DNA of 62,770 nt from Haplomitrium mnioides (GCA_049999725.1 JBNGIS010017054.1:1-62770); one strand, 5' to 3'. Shown: positions 10,800 through 22,741, numbered from the stretch's first letter. Translations and numbers: made by a program. Notes: generated by a model from the letters alone, not told the origin.

Positions 10800-11790
10800 A
10801 GGGTCAAAAAGTCTTTCAAATGCTAGCCCTCCATTTCTCATTCATCCAAGGGGTTTAATTTCTTTATCCCACTTTCAATAAATCATTACTAACAATGTCA
10901 CAAAAATGATAAATGTGTGAGGAGCACCTTTGTAGTACACATCCAATATGTCATATGATGCCCTATTTTGTCAAGGAAATCATTATCAATAGTTTTATAT
11001 GGAGGTTTGGTCCTTGAGCAAAATCCTACACACGAAGTTTGAAAAACTTTGTGCTCAAGCTTTAATCTCTATTTGTTGACATATGCACATCTATGATTGA
11101 CCCTAGAGGTGCATACCCTTCAATTGGTGATATTGGGCAGCCTCTAAGTAGTTTCCTCCATGACTCCCCTCTCTTTCATTGGAGCTTGAAGGAGATTCCA
11201 ACATCAATTCATTACCCAACTTCCTTTGGCCACCATCTTTGCATTTCTACATCAATTTCCAAGATTCAAAGAGCATTGGAAAGACCTTGGAAGTGAAAAT
11301 ACAAAAAGCCAAAAAAAATCATCTAATTTGGAGTAAAACCCATTATTCAAAATCTAAAATGAATGGGTTGGGGTTCTGCGGTAATTTTCATCACCTTGTG
11401 CTAATAGCTTTGCAAGGAACAAAGCTCCTTGAACTCTCCAAATATTCTCTTGATTGTTCTTTTGTTAAATAAAGCTAGTTAATAAGAATCAAATGAGCTT
11501 AAGATCTCTTGATTTGGTCTTGAAATTGTTTTTCAACTTTATATAGCTCAATTGTACATGAGAGAATCATGAGCTAAAGTGAATCAAAGGACAAAAACTT
11601 AATCGTGAACAAGGGGCCTGAAAGTCATTCAGGACTCGTGGGCTCAAAAGTGTATCAAGAGGAGCATTGCCCGAAGGAGCTAAAACAAAAGACAACACCA
11701 CTCAAAGGATCCCAAGTAAAAGATAGGTGCTTGCTCTCCAGTCATAGTCAATTTTGAGGAGCCGACTAAATTGTTTTTCTCTCTATTCCC
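10800..11790. repeat. direct repeat B, left copy (possible LTR)
   Basis: Runs parallel to 14,110-14,970 in the same orientation. Shared tracts include 'gtttaatttctttatc'/'gacttgatttctttatc', a block with 'ggaacaaagctcc', and 'gcttaagatctctt', then a series of 'aatcgtgaa' motifs. About 1 kb long and clearly diverged. The two copies flank a minus-strand gag-like region, so they may be the LTRs of an old element, but no TG...CA ends or target duplication could be fixed. Confidence 0.55.
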
Positions 11791-12033
11791 TCCAAAGCTT
11801 GCAAATGCATTCCTACAACTCCTAAAACATGTAATGCCACAAAAATACCTCACATAACTCCCATTTAATTTGTGAAGTGTCCTAAAAAACACTTAACTTC
11901 ACCTAAATCTCCTTTTAAGGTTTTTTTGTGTCATGGTTCAACTCTTTAACTCCATAGAGAAACACACAAACACCAAAAGAGGACTAAATAATCCTATCTA
12001 CAATTAAGACTTACTCAACAAAAGTAACAACTA

Positions 12034-12060
12034 AACACACACACACACAAACAAACACAC
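12034..12060. repeat. (CA)n microsatellite
   Basis: A short CA-rich tract, slightly interrupted (ACACACACACACAAACAAACACAC). About 770 bases on either side (11,790-12,554) hold no gene that I can support. Confidence 0.8.
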
Positions 12061-12554
12061 CAAAAATTCCTATACTAACATAACTTAATATCATTGCCTA
12101 GACCCCACAGGAAAGTAGAGTCATAAAACTCTTGTTCAGGCTGGACTCTTGACCAGAATCACAGCCTACTTGGTTGCCTTCTCCTCTTCCTCTTCAAGCC
12201 ACTCTAATGGGCTTACACACTCTACCTAGGAGAACACATGCAACACACCTCCAAGGCAAAACAAACAAAAAAGAAAGATCACATGTACACTACTAGGTGC
12301 TTGTTGGGAGAGAGTAATGTACACATGATATTGTAAGTTGGTTGCCCTTCCAATCCTCCTTTATTGATGCCAGTTTTTTTGTGTTGGCCCAAGGTGAACT
12401 CCTCCTTCTCTCCATGCAAGTGGTACGGTTCAGTCTCTTATGGTAGTTGGTTCTTAAGGCTACAATCATTTACATCCAAATAAGAGCATTCCACTTGATC
12501 TGCCTCATATTGGTTCTTATTTTCAGGCATGCACTCGATTAGAAGGGCAAGTGT

Positions 12555-13640
12555 TCACTCCCCTCTTAATTCTAGCTCAGGACTTGACCAACATAGGTCC
12601 TCCGTGAGCTCTTTTTTCATATAGTGGGCTTTTCCTTCTCTCAAGTCACGTGTGTACTTTGTTGTCTTAGGGTTTCTCGCTTCTTCCTCTTGGGCTGCAC
12701 TTGTATAAATCAACTTTGGTGCATATTTTGCAACTTTTTCCTCACTTCTGAATTCCAAGCCTGAAATCAATTGAGTTTGATTAGTACGGCCAATGAATTT
12801 AAACCTAAAAATTTCACAAGTCAAAACTATTAGATAAGCCCCTTCCAAAGTAAAATTTGGTGCTAGTTCTTTCAAGATATATACCAAAGTCCAATAAGAT
12901 GGTCTTCCTCTTGATGTTGCTCTCCATATTGCCATGTGATCTTTTATGTTCGCATTATGAAGAGTGTTTACCTCTCTTGTCTTTGGCAACCTTCTTGGAC
13001 TTTGATGTCGATACTCCCTCCACTTCACAAGACTCACATTTTTGGGCTTCTTGAACTGCCTCTTAGAAACATGTGGGCTTCACCTTTTCCATCCAAAGTC
13101 TCTTCTTCCTCCTCAATGTTTCTATGAACCACTCGAGAAGCATTTCCTTGGTGGGCTGCCATAGCAACCTCATGACATCCTCATTGAACATATCCAGAGA
13201 CTTGGGGACAAATTCTTCTTTCTTTTTCTTAATATGTTATATTTAGGCCCAAGGTTTCACTCTCCTTGAACTTCATCAAGAAAGTTGATCCAAAACCTAC
13301 CCAACACTTTTGGACATACTATGGAAAAGATACATACCCAATTTGTGTCATTCCTTTCAAAAGACTAGAAACCAACACTACCTTGAGTGCAACATCACCA
13401 TTGGCCTCTCTTGTGCACTCCACATCATGCAACCATTGCTTTGGATCCTTTTGATGCAAGCCATAAGAAAAGGAGATAGCTAAGCCTTTCAGCTCCATTG
13501 TAAGGCTGGTCCATCTAGTCATAAAACTAGCAACCAATCAAAGAAGCTCAGGCTTGGTAGCTCCCTTTATTTTCTTCCCATGCTTCATTCTTCCAATCAA
13601 GCTAGAAGACAATTGCTCTTTTTCTAATGCTAAAAATTTC
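12555..13640 (-). pseudogene. unrecognised minus-strand protein, gag-like N-terminal part
   Basis: Read on the - strand from about 13,640. A first part (about 13,540-13,320) has the look of a retrotransposon gag helix bundle: a DPKQWLHDVE segment and ALKVVLVSSLLKGM, resembling the W...A...LL..A pattern of gag proteins. A Lys-rich tail near 13,000 (SKSKKVAKDKRGK) would fit nucleic-acid binding. A separate 160-codon open frame at 13,037-12,555 is overlapping and is not recognised. Frameshifts break the region. The flanking direct repeats support a decayed LTR element on the - strand, but I could not see protease or RT, so its nature stays open. Confidence 0.35.
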
Positions 13641-14109
13641 ATATCAGCCCTCTCTTTGTCTAGTTTTCATTCCTAGACAACAAATCGAAGCACCAAATGC
13701 AAAAAATATTTGTAGAGAGTCCAAACGTAACATGATTTGAATTGATTGCAACTGCTTTGGGTGTTGATTAAGGTTTGGGGCAGATTTGAACTCACATGTA
13801 CACATTTAAGTTTGAGTTGAGATGAGGGGTCCAATCTTCTCTCCTACTTCCCCAACCCCAAGCATCCCCCTCCTTGCTTAGTCATGTATCTTGGACCTAT
13901 TCTCAACCCCTAAACCTTTCCAAGGATCAATCCAACCAGCCTCACTCCTACCTTAGCCAACACTCCAACACCTCTTCCATGTTTTCTCTTTGCAGTGTGT
14001 TCATAATAGAACAAGAGTGGGGTGTTTTAGTTTGGCCTAAGGCTAAGGTTTGAGCCCAGCAACCTTCTCCCTTTGATTCCACAAGCCTTCCTCAACACAT
14101 TGAGACAAG

Positions 14110-14970
14110 CATGGAGTTTAAATGCTACCCATCCCTTTTATTCAAGGGACTTGATTTCTTTATCTTGCAATCAATTGGTTATTGCTGTCAATGTCAAAGA
14201 ACATAGAGGCATATCATAAGTGCCTTGGTTTTATGCTTCTATTGAGCAATAACATGTGCCATTTTGTTTAGACAATCATCGTCAAGTCTTTCACATGTCA
14301 ATTCTTTGAGATTCTTCAAGTCATTGAGCAATTTCTTGCATAGTGAGTTTGATGAACTCCCATCCTCTAGCTGACTTCTCCATCTTTCCAAATTTTCTCC
14401 ATTTTCCAAGCTTTAACTTATGTTGAAAAAGCCTTGAAAGCAAAAACCTAACAAGCCAAAAAAGCATATGATTTGGAGAAAATCATGTTATTCAATATTT
14501 GGCATTATGATTGGGTTGGGGTCTTGTAGCAATTTCTCTCTTCAGCCAATAGTCTTGTGGGGAACAAAGCTCCCTCAATTCTCCAAAATTCTCTTAATTG
14601 TTGTGTTGTGAAAAAAACTAGTTAAAGTAAATACAACAAGCTTAAGATCTCTTTATTTGGTCAAGAGCTTGTTGGTCAACTCTATATAGTTTGATTGCAA
14701 CACATGAGAGACTAGTAAGACAAAGTGAACTGAGAACCCAAAAGTAAATTGTGAATCTTGGACACAAAAACAAATCGTGAATCTCGTGATTGAAAGTAAA
14801 TTGTGAATCAAGGCTTGAAAGTAAATCGTAAATTTGGGACCCAAAAGTGCATCATGAATTGGGGTTCCAAAAGGATGTCGGGACATTCACCACTTGAAAG
14901 AGACAAAACAAAAAGATAGCTAATTTCTCTCTTACAATAGTCATCTCTTAAGAGCCAACATACTCTTATT
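14110..14970. repeat. direct repeat B, right copy (possible LTR)
   Basis: Partner of 10,800-11,790. The block 'ggggaacaaagctccctcaa' and the following 'agcttaagatctcttt' match the left copy, as do the repeated short 'aaatcgtgaa' motifs near 14,740-14,850. If the enclosed gag-like region belongs to it, this would be the 5' LTR of a minus-strand element. Confidence 0.55.
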
Positions 14971-16860
14971 TCTACATCATTTCATCTAATTTGAGTTGAA
15001 GTGGATGCGCTATTCACTCCTCTTTTCAACAAGCCAAAGCACATTTGAAACCATCAAAAAGTGACGCATGGTGATCTTAATAGCAAATCACCATATTGCC
15101 TCGTACAAAAGTAGTTCTCACTCAAGCAGTTAGTGCTTTTTAAAATAAGCCAAGTTGGAAGTGCCTCAATGGAAACTTTCCAATAAAACCTTCCTAAGCT
15201 TGCTTGATTTTGAAATGAATTCAACATCTAAATGTGCACATTTTTCCCCATAGATCCTGCTACACTTCGACAAAGAAATCACCTGCAAGAGGGCTAAATA
15301 TTGATGGATACTTGAATGTATTCTCTCCTCCATCTTTTTATGCTCTTTGGTTGAAAGCTGGTTGGACTCCCAATGTTGATGGTTGAAAGCTGTTGGACTC
15401 CCAATGTGGCCTACTGGATTGGCACACTAAAGAAGTGCATAACTCATTCTTCCTCATATTTGAGGCAATTGTCTCTTGGCACAGCTAAAGGCCTCATGTT
15501 TCCCTATTGTGCCTCACCATATGAGCCAAATCTTGTTCACAATGCTCTCACGCTCGCCTCCTCTCACTAGCCTATGTACACACGAACACCTTACAAGAAT
15601 TCCCTCCTTCTGAGCTGGTCTGAGAGCTCCCTCCTTGAAGAGCTGCCTATAGTTGATGGAGTCCTCTAAGAATGATTCAAATGTAAGCTTTTTCAAGAGC
15701 TATACCCTCCCCTGGGCTTGAATGCAGCCTCCAATCTTCACGTTTGGTTATGAAATTGTAGAACAGTAATGATGGGTGTAGATGGGTGTAGATTAGTTAT
15801 TCAACAACCAGTCTCTACACTGGTACAATGTCAAGCAAACCATAGCATCACTATTAGTGTCTTGTCCAAACAAATCTAATGTAAATTTTCTTGAGTTATT
15901 TGGTGGCCAATAGCTCTAGTAATTTGCAGATTTATCAAAGTAGTTTCATGAACAAAAATGCAGGTTGATCTTCAAGCAAACCTCTTCTACTTATGCCACA
16001 TGGCAACATTTGATTTGCTTGACCCCTACACACCCCTCTTTTCCTATCACGTGTCATGCACCAATTGGTTGATGCTTTGTCGCCTTCTTCTTGGAGAAAT
16101 TACTTGGCAAAATTGAAAGCTTGAGCTTTGAATGACCACCACGTCTTTCATAATAGTTCATTTTATGAAATCTTGAATGGTTTTGATTGGCCTTGAAGCC
16201 CTCTCTCCAACAAGCCAAAGATCGCACAAAATGGAAGTCATCTCATTATCCAAATCTCTATGTGAGTGCCAAGGGGTCATTCTGCCACATTAACTGAGAA
16301 CTTACAAGGGCTAGTGCTCCCTTATTCCTTAGCCATTTGGCATGAAACAAGTCTCAATGTGTAGAGCCTTTCAATTTTCTTCTAACATAACAAAAATGAA
16401 ATGATTTGGTTGAGAAACAAGGAACTAACGCTCACATTACTCTTGTTGCTTACGTTGGTGCCCCTTTGAAAGCATCAACAAAAGAGAGGCGCTCAATTGT
16501 CCTATAAGTGAAACACCAAAAGTTGGATGTAGTATATAAAGATCTCTCTCTTAGCTCCTTCATCCTTCTCACTATAGGTACACTCTACTCCTTGACCTCC
16601 GCTAATGAAGTTGGGGCTTTTAAAGAAGCTTTCACATTATAGTTCAGAATCAAAAAAGCAAGAGCTAAGGAGATTGAATTAAAAGTGTAAATAAGAAACT
16701 TCTCCAAGTTTTAGACTTGATTCAACAAAAAAAAAGGTCTCAAGATCTACAAAAGAGTCTATGACTTGTGTACAAACTAAGTTGTAGTTGGTAGTCTTTG
16801 TATGAAGAAGCTTGAGGGTTGTATATGAGAAGTAGAACTTGTGGAAGGCTTGAACTTCCA
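14971..16860. other. no gene; contains repeat A copy at 15,390-15,600
   Basis: Apart from the repeat A partner at 15,390-15,600 I see no coding, LTR or tandem-repeat signal. A local duplication occurs at 15,362-15,402, where 'ttggactcccaatg' is present twice. Open frames are short and without motifs. Confidence 0.5.
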
Positions 16861-16866
16861 CCCCAA

Positions 16867-17130
16867 AGTCTATGCGCGCATAGCAATCCAAGCTCAACAT
16901 CTAAACACTCCATCTCAAAGTCTCTACGTGCATAGGAAAATGAACTCACCATCTAAACACTCCACAACAAAGACTAACAAGAACCTAGGTTTTAGATTAT
17001 GCATTAGAGTTTTTGTATGCACAATATTTTGACTTGCAAATCAAAGTTTATGCATGCATAGGGTTCACACTTCTACAACCAAAGATGCAGATTGTAAACA
17101 CTATATTTTTCACAACAAACTCTACGCATG
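16867..17130. repeat. palindrome array, ~60-bp spacing
   Basis: AGTCTATGCGCGCATAG at 16,867-16,883 is followed by related cores: CTACGTGCATAG near 16,923, TATGCATGCATAG near 17,049 and CTACGCATGC near 17,122. Spacing is about 55-75 bp, with 'caaagt' or 'acaaac' leading into each. The same core recurs at 18.9, 20.5, 21.7 and 61.3 kb. Between here and 17,556 the DNA is AT-rich and empty. Confidence 0.75.
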
Positions 17131-17555
17131 CAAAAGATTTTGACTTCTAATTCCGAATCTAAAAGTAAAATGGGTACAAAGCTCTACATCTAAGTCAAAT
17201 CGCGCTAAAATTTTTAAGTATTACATCAAAGTTCTTACAAGAAAAAAATAATTAGTCAATTTGGGTAGATGCTGTAGTGAGATAATAGCCTTAAACACTT
17301 CTAGAAAACAATAAAGTTGGAAACAACATTCCAACATTTTGGAGAAGAAAATATTTTACAAAGCAAATGAAAATATTTACCAAAGATTTAAGTTTCATTT
17401 ATAGAGAATAATAGTCAACTTGGAATGATTTATAGTAAAAAGTTCAAGGTGGTAGAAAAATTCAACAAGTTGTTTCAAAAGATTCTCAAGTACTTTATAA
17501 AATAATAATCATAAATTACAATATACTTGAAAGTACAAAATATATAATATAATTC

Positions 17556-20485
17556 TTAAATGACTTTAGTCACTCGTCTCGACTTCTTCGGATTCAGCTT
17601 CACAAGATTCATCAAGGTTTACTTGATTTGTCTTAGTGTTAATGACATCGATTGAATCTCTTTGAAATATTTCAACATTGAGGGTTTTTTGTTTTTCATA
17701 CTCAAATAGATTTGCTTTAATGGTACTAGAGTAGTTTTCCTCAATTGGTTTTTCTAGGTAAGAAGAAAATCAAAAGATAAAATTGTGATTTGTGTTACAT
17801 CAAGTACATCAATATGTAACTTGGATTTGTCTTTCCCTTTTGTTGCTACTATTTTTTCTAGGAAGTATTGTCTTGAAAATTCATCCTCAGCTTGACAAGC
17901 AAACCAATGAACATGTACTCGTTTCGGGTTTGGGGGATCTTCCTCACCAAATGACAAAACTTTGAAAACTTTGGCAACCTAAAACGGTCTGCTCTTTGGA
18001 TCTAGAGATGCAACAACACAAACAATCATTCTAGCTTTCATCTCATGTCGAGTGCCAAATTTATAACCATATCGAGTTTTGTGCGAAAGAGTCCCTTCTC
18101 GCGGCCTAGGTGCTCTATCATAGATTGCTTGACTTGTAGAAAGTATTTGCTATACTAGAGTATCTTCCTTTGTATGTTGAGCATCAAGCTCAAAACCTAG
18201 ACAAATATTTTGAGAATCATTACAAGTGTTTGACTGTTGTAAAAGTGGAAAGGTAAATTTGCTTTGAGTCCGCGCCTTTTTTTTTAAAGGATGTAGGCCG
18301 CAATCTCTTGTTGGGTAACAAAAAAGTCATTCCACCATTGAGTATCATAATCTGTAAAGAACTTGTAGGAGTTCTCACTTATGTTGTTCTTTATTGAAAA
18401 TACCACTTTCTTGGCATCTACTTCTCTTTCTTCCTTTTGAGATTGTTTGATTTCAGAATATGCCTTGAGAAAAATCAACATTGAACTCAAAATTTCTTTG
18501 TCCACTTCAGGTAGACACTTGAGTTGACAAATATCATCTATAGGTAACCAAAAATCATCTGTTGAAAACTGTTTGCTCCAAGTCTTTGCCTTGGAATCAT
18601 TTCACTACAACTTGAGCTATTGACTAAAAGTAATATCATGTATCATTTGAACTAGAGAGGGATGTTGTTGTAGAAACATTTTGAAATCCCAAGTTTCCAA
18701 CAAAAGAGTTACGTGAGGTTTAGAAACAATGATAACTGTAACTAATGTCGCGGTTTTTAAATGAACAAGAACAAAAACGATTCTTGCTATTGTTTTTTTT
18801 ACAAAGGCTTTTGATTTAAAGGAAAAAAAACAAAACTTGTTGCAAGGCTGAGGTCACCACTAAGAATGAGATTCATTTTCTTGCTTTATTCGACTATAGA
18901 CAAGGTAAAAATTGAAACTTAAAACAACACACTCTATGCGAGCATAGACTCTCTTCTCCTTTGGCTCTAAGTTGAGAAAATATAACATCTCTAGAACTAA
19001 GCTTTGAGCCTAGAAAAAAGAGCATGAGTTAACCAAAGATGTCAAAAGAAAAGAAAATTTGTTACTTTTGTCGGATCCCAAAACAGATTTTTCTCGCAAA
19101 GAATTTTTTCTTAGCATGTTGAATTAACAACAACAAATCCATCGTGTTTTGGAATTTTTACATTTGAAAATTGAGTTCTCCAATGTTTTGTAAAACTCGA
19201 AAAACTAAGAATACAATGGGGATCTTTCTCTTTCAAATAAGTTGTGTAGTAGTCATAAACTTCCCATTTTGTAAAGTTATCGAGCAAGTTATAAACTTTA
19301 TGAGTGGGCATTCTCTTGCAGTATATCTAGAAAAAATTGTCCATCCACTCACGCACAAAAACTCCTTTAGCATATAGTAACTTTTTCCAAAAATGCCTCT
19401 AGGATCTGCATTTGTTAGATTTTTATTCCTTTGGATTCTATTATTCTTGACTACTAATATTAATTTAAAGGCTCTTCTACAGACAAAGTTATTGCTAGGC
19501 AATATAAACCGAATGTCAACATCAAAGTCTTTTCTTGGTATTTCCCATTGCATTGTGATATCTCGATTCTTCATGCTTTGTCGAAAGTACGTTTCTCTCA
19601 CAATTATCAAAAAATCTGTCTTGCACAATGACAAGCAATTATTTCGACAACAAGAAGTTATCTTCAATTTAGAAATTGACATTGGATCGAGCTTTTTCTT
19701 CACAAAGCTCTCGTCATGAAGGACTTTCCACAAAGAATTTTCATGTAAGGTGTTTATCTATTTGGGTTTTGGCCCAAACAAAGAATTCTTTTGTTGTATT
19801 GGACGATTTGGTTCGTAGGCAAATCCAACAATTGGAGATAATTCATTGTGAAGATCTTAATCATCATCGTTAACAATGTTTGTTCCATCGTAAAATGTTT
19901 TTTGAGAGATGAGATTCTTCTTGAGGACTAGGAGAACTATACCATTCCGAAATGGAATCTTGAACAACATGTTGATAAGAAGAAAATGTTTTTTGTAACA
20001 AAATCGATGTCCTTGACGATAACTCCAAAGAAATGTTGAATGATTAAGACTCTTTGCTAGAATCATTTCTCAAACTGTCAATTGAAGACTCCTCCAAAAG
20101 AATTCTGTTTGTTTCATATGTCTCAATCTTCTTGCGAGTTGCAACTTGAAATTAAATCATTCATTGTTTGAGTGGTGTTATCAGGGATAGGGCTTCATCT
20201 ACAAAATTAAAATTTTCCAGAGATTGTATGTTTTTTTTGTTTTGAACAAACACACTTTGATCATGGAATATTGAGGTCTCCATGAGATGAGGACAAAGAA
20301 AGATCTACAATGGTCTGGAATTTTTGTGTTGAACCTTTTTTTGTTGATTTGTTAGAATACTCAGAAGAAAGATTCACCTCGATCGCTTGAAGGGCAACAA
20401 AGATCTTGTGTTGGATGAAGTTTGTTTCTTTAATTCTCTGTGACACTGGGTTCTCTCTTTGATCCTTTGCGCGCAAGTTGTTCAC
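17556..20485 (-). pseudogene. transposase-like pseudogene (divergently oriented)
   Basis: Broken frames on the - strand keep a consistent order. About 19,733-19,233 has a Cys-rich block (CCRNNCLSLC), then a FVCRRAF segment and a NADPRGIFGK segment. Next, at about 19,320-19,110, is LPTHKVYNLLDNFTKWEVYD followed by SSFTKHWRTQFSNVKIP. Toward the end, at 18,110-17,760, come YGYKFGTRHEMKARMIV, then PF-stop-VAKVFKV (Trp expected) and PKRVHVHWF. An acidic tail (EAESEEVETSD) closes near 17,565. From memory this order suits a large class of plant transposase-like proteins with a C-terminal PFW...VHW block. The middle, where the catalytic D and E residues should lie (about 19,100-18,660), is not recognisable and probably deleted. 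No function is claimed beyond that resemblance. The 20,485 start is the first ATG of an open frame reaching 20,261 and is tentative. Confidence 0.45.
18931..18950. repeat. single palindromic core
   Basis: ACTCTATGCGAGCATAGACT matches the array consensus AGTC[C/T]ATGCGCGCAT[G/A]GACT, with mismatches at the second base and in the centre. It lies inside the transposase-like pseudogene, in the part where the catalytic core is missing. Confidence 0.7.
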
Positions 20486-20580
20486 TTATTAGTCCTATGC
20501 ATGCATTGGATTCACTCCTTGACCCTATGCGCGTATAGGGTTCAATCCTTGATCCCATGCGCGCATGGAGTTCATCTTCT
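20459..20580. repeat. palindrome array, 30-bp period, four units
   Basis: Four units of about 30 bp carry TTTGCGCGCAAG, CCTATGCATGCATTGG, CCCTATGCGCGTATAGGG and CCCATGCGCGCATGG. The third is a palindrome of 16 bases apart from one central mismatch. The arms differ between units while staying complementary. It lies at the 5' end of the minus-strand transposase-like frame, on the side of the presumed shared promoter region. Confidence 0.85.
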
Positions 20581-20971
20581 CAATCTTTTTGGGCAAAGTT
20601 TTATGATTCAACAAAAGCGATCTTTTTCCTCAATATACTCGCCATCACACTTGATGCTTTTGGTACTCCATTGCATACCTCCAAATAATTGCGGTTTGAA
20701 CAAATCTCAACCTACTTATAAAAAACAACACTTTTTTGTGAAGATGAATCTTGGAATTCTAACCTCTTCTTGTCTATAAAAACTCTAGCCACTGAAAATG
20801 CTCACTAAAAATCAAGTACTTTAAGAAACTATTTCAACAAATATTATGAACCTCTTACGGCCCACCTAAAAGTTGTGTTTTTTTAAGAAATTTTTGCAAA
20901 ACAACAAAAATAGAAACTTTTTGTGAAGAAAATGAAAAAAAAAATTGGAAAGATGAAAACGAGCAATGCTT

Positions 20972-20977
20972 TATATA
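20972..20977 (+). promoter_or_regulatory. possible TATA box for the + strand gene
   Basis: TATATA within GCTTTATATACTAACA, about 120 bp before the first ATG of the open frame at 21,098. The 20,580-21,097 interval separates the two divergent genes and is otherwise empty. Motif match only. Confidence 0.3.
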
Positions 20978-21097
20978 CTAACATTTGTTTTTGCACCATG
21001 CAAACCTACGTGTCAAGAGCTCCGCGAATCAATTTTTCGGCAAGAAAAGGCATTTTTTGAAATTTAGCTATAAAATAAGCGTTAGTGGAAAGATTTT

Positions 21098-22741
21098 TTG
21101 CATTGTCGGGAGCTCCTTTTCTGGTTTTTGTTTCTTGTCATCATTGTTTTTGCAGCTACTTGCTATTTTTCCCTTTCCAGCCTTTTGAGTTTTGTATACT
21201 TTTGTTCATTGGATTTTTTGCCTTCAATTCTACCTATTTCTACCATCTTGAAAATAGCATCTCAAGGAAATGTTTCTAGACTTGCTCAACCAAAGCCTTA
21301 TACATATTTGGATGTTATCAAAGCTCTAGAGCCTAAAAAACTAGAGTGGGATTGGCTTGTAAATTGTTGTTCCTTGAAATACCCTGATCAACACCTTTAC
21401 GTTTTTGTTGCGGAAGGTGAGAAATTCAATTTGGTTCTTGTGGTTCAAATCACAATGGTCCAAGAAGGCAATAAAGCCAAAATCATGATGTTTGTGCAGT
21501 CACAAGATGCGATTACCCTATACCTTACAAATCACAAACGATTTGCTTTTTTCAAGATGAAAAAGATGGACATTTGTGTCAAGCATCTTCAAGTGGCAAA
21601 GAAAGATGGCAAGGTAAATTTTTAAAACCCTTTTTCATTTGTTTCCTTTTTTACTAACTTAGAACTCCCATCTCCATGCGTGCATGGAGTTCGGGAGTCC
21701 CTACACGCATGGACTTGGGAGTCCATGCACGCATGGACTTCCTGAGTGTTTGTGCGCATGGACCCGAGAGTCCATGCGGGCTTGGATTCAGGAGTCAAGG
21801 TGCGCATGGTCTCTCAGGTCCTTGCGCACAAGGACTCTCAAGTCAATGCGAGCATGGACTCCAAGGTCTATGCGCGCATGAACTTCGGGACTCTATGTGC
21901 ATAGGGACTTCGGGACTCCATACGTGCATGAAGTCCTAGGTCCACTTGCACAAGGACTTCTTGGTCGTTGTGCACTTGGACTCGGAAGTTCATGCACCCA
22001 TGGACTTCCAGATCCTTGTGCAAGTGGACTCCCACGTCCAACGCGCATTGACCAAGGAGTCCTTGCGCAAGTAGACCTTGCACTCCATGTGCGTATGGAG
22101 TCCCAAGTCCATTCTCACATGGCTCATGGAGTCCATGCGCGCATGGACTGCATTGTCTTTTTCCTTTCCCTGAACACTTGTACTTGTGCTTAATCATTTT
22201 TCATTTTGTTTTTAGTTTACTCAGTTTCTGGCAGATTTTGTGGATTCCTACAAAGACGCAAAGCACGTCCATGTGATTTCATAAAGTTGACCACCCACAT
22301 TAAAATTCTGAAACTCAAGCATACCGTTAATATTCAACAACTAGTACCGCATCCGAGCGCGACAACATTTTCAATTCATACGTCAGGCCCTTGTGGCCAA
22401 AAAAAAAATGAAACAAAGTGGAGCTAGTTGAGGCTCCTAAAAAGAAGAAACAAGCAATTCAGAAGAAAAAGTCTTTTCCGGCTCTAGTTATTTAGGAGGA
22501 GCCAGCCCCTCCAAATCTCTAGCAAGGTCGTCTTCTGTTGCCTCTTTGTCTTCAGCACCAAGTAGCTCAAAGGCAATCACACAAGGCATTGGGAACTTTC
22601 CAAGATTGGGAGCAAGTGGACCCTCAAGTAGTGTTTGAAGAAGATAAAAACAAAAATCAAAGAGTCTGCAATCCAATGATGCAAGCTCCGCAAAGAAACA
22701 ACTACCGTTGGGTTGGAGAACTTGAATCTGCCGAAACCTAG
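21098..22741 (+). pseudogene. hypothetical + strand gene, possibly two exons, array in the intron
   Basis: An open frame runs 21,098-21,625 (175 codons). Its later part has a normal protein look: PYTYLDVIKALEPKKLEWDW, then a hydrophobic/charged stretch ending in MKKMDICVKHLQVAKKDGK. At about 21,612 the codon for this last Lys is followed by a possible splice donor GTAAAT. A plausible acceptor (TTTTGTTTTTAG) lies just before 22,216. The sequence after it reads FTQFLADFVDSYKDAKHVHV and, one frame off, KLTTHIKILKLKHTVNIQQL. A Lys-rich APKKKKQAIQKKKS near 22,435 could be a nuclear signal, and a Ser-rich region follows to about 22,650. There is one apparent frameshift near 22,280 and a stop near 22,489. 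The family is not recognised. Its divergent position beside the transposase-like pseudogene suggests a second transposon gene. Confidence 0.4.
21670..22152. repeat. palindrome array, 24-bp period, about 20 units
   Basis: About twenty 24-bp units run without interruption. The consensus is the perfect 20-base palindrome AGTCCATGCGCGCATGGACT plus a 4-base spacer (often TNGG). The last unit, near 22,130-22,149, matches it exactly. Some units change both arms together, as in GTCCTTGCGCACAAGGAC (near 21,820). Others shift to CTTGCGCAAG (near 22,062). Because 24 is a multiple of 3, open frames pass through on both strands, but their Cys/His-rich translations are by-products. The array lies wholly between the putative splice sites of the + strand gene. 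Confidence 0.95.

Noticed and set aside
19393-19719. 108-codon plus-strand frame
   Set aside because: Antisense to the conserved transposase-like blocks, which carry the better protein pattern.
21670-22152. CRISPR-like array
   Set aside because: The 24-bp units are palindromic and contiguous with only 4-base spacers, there are no unique spacers or cas genes, and the surroundings are eukaryotic.
21676-22197. Cys/His-rich protein on either strand of the array (for example 21,676-21,939 and 22,197-21,868)
   Set aside because: The open frames exist because the 24-bp unit is a multiple of three; they have no ends or composition of a real gene.
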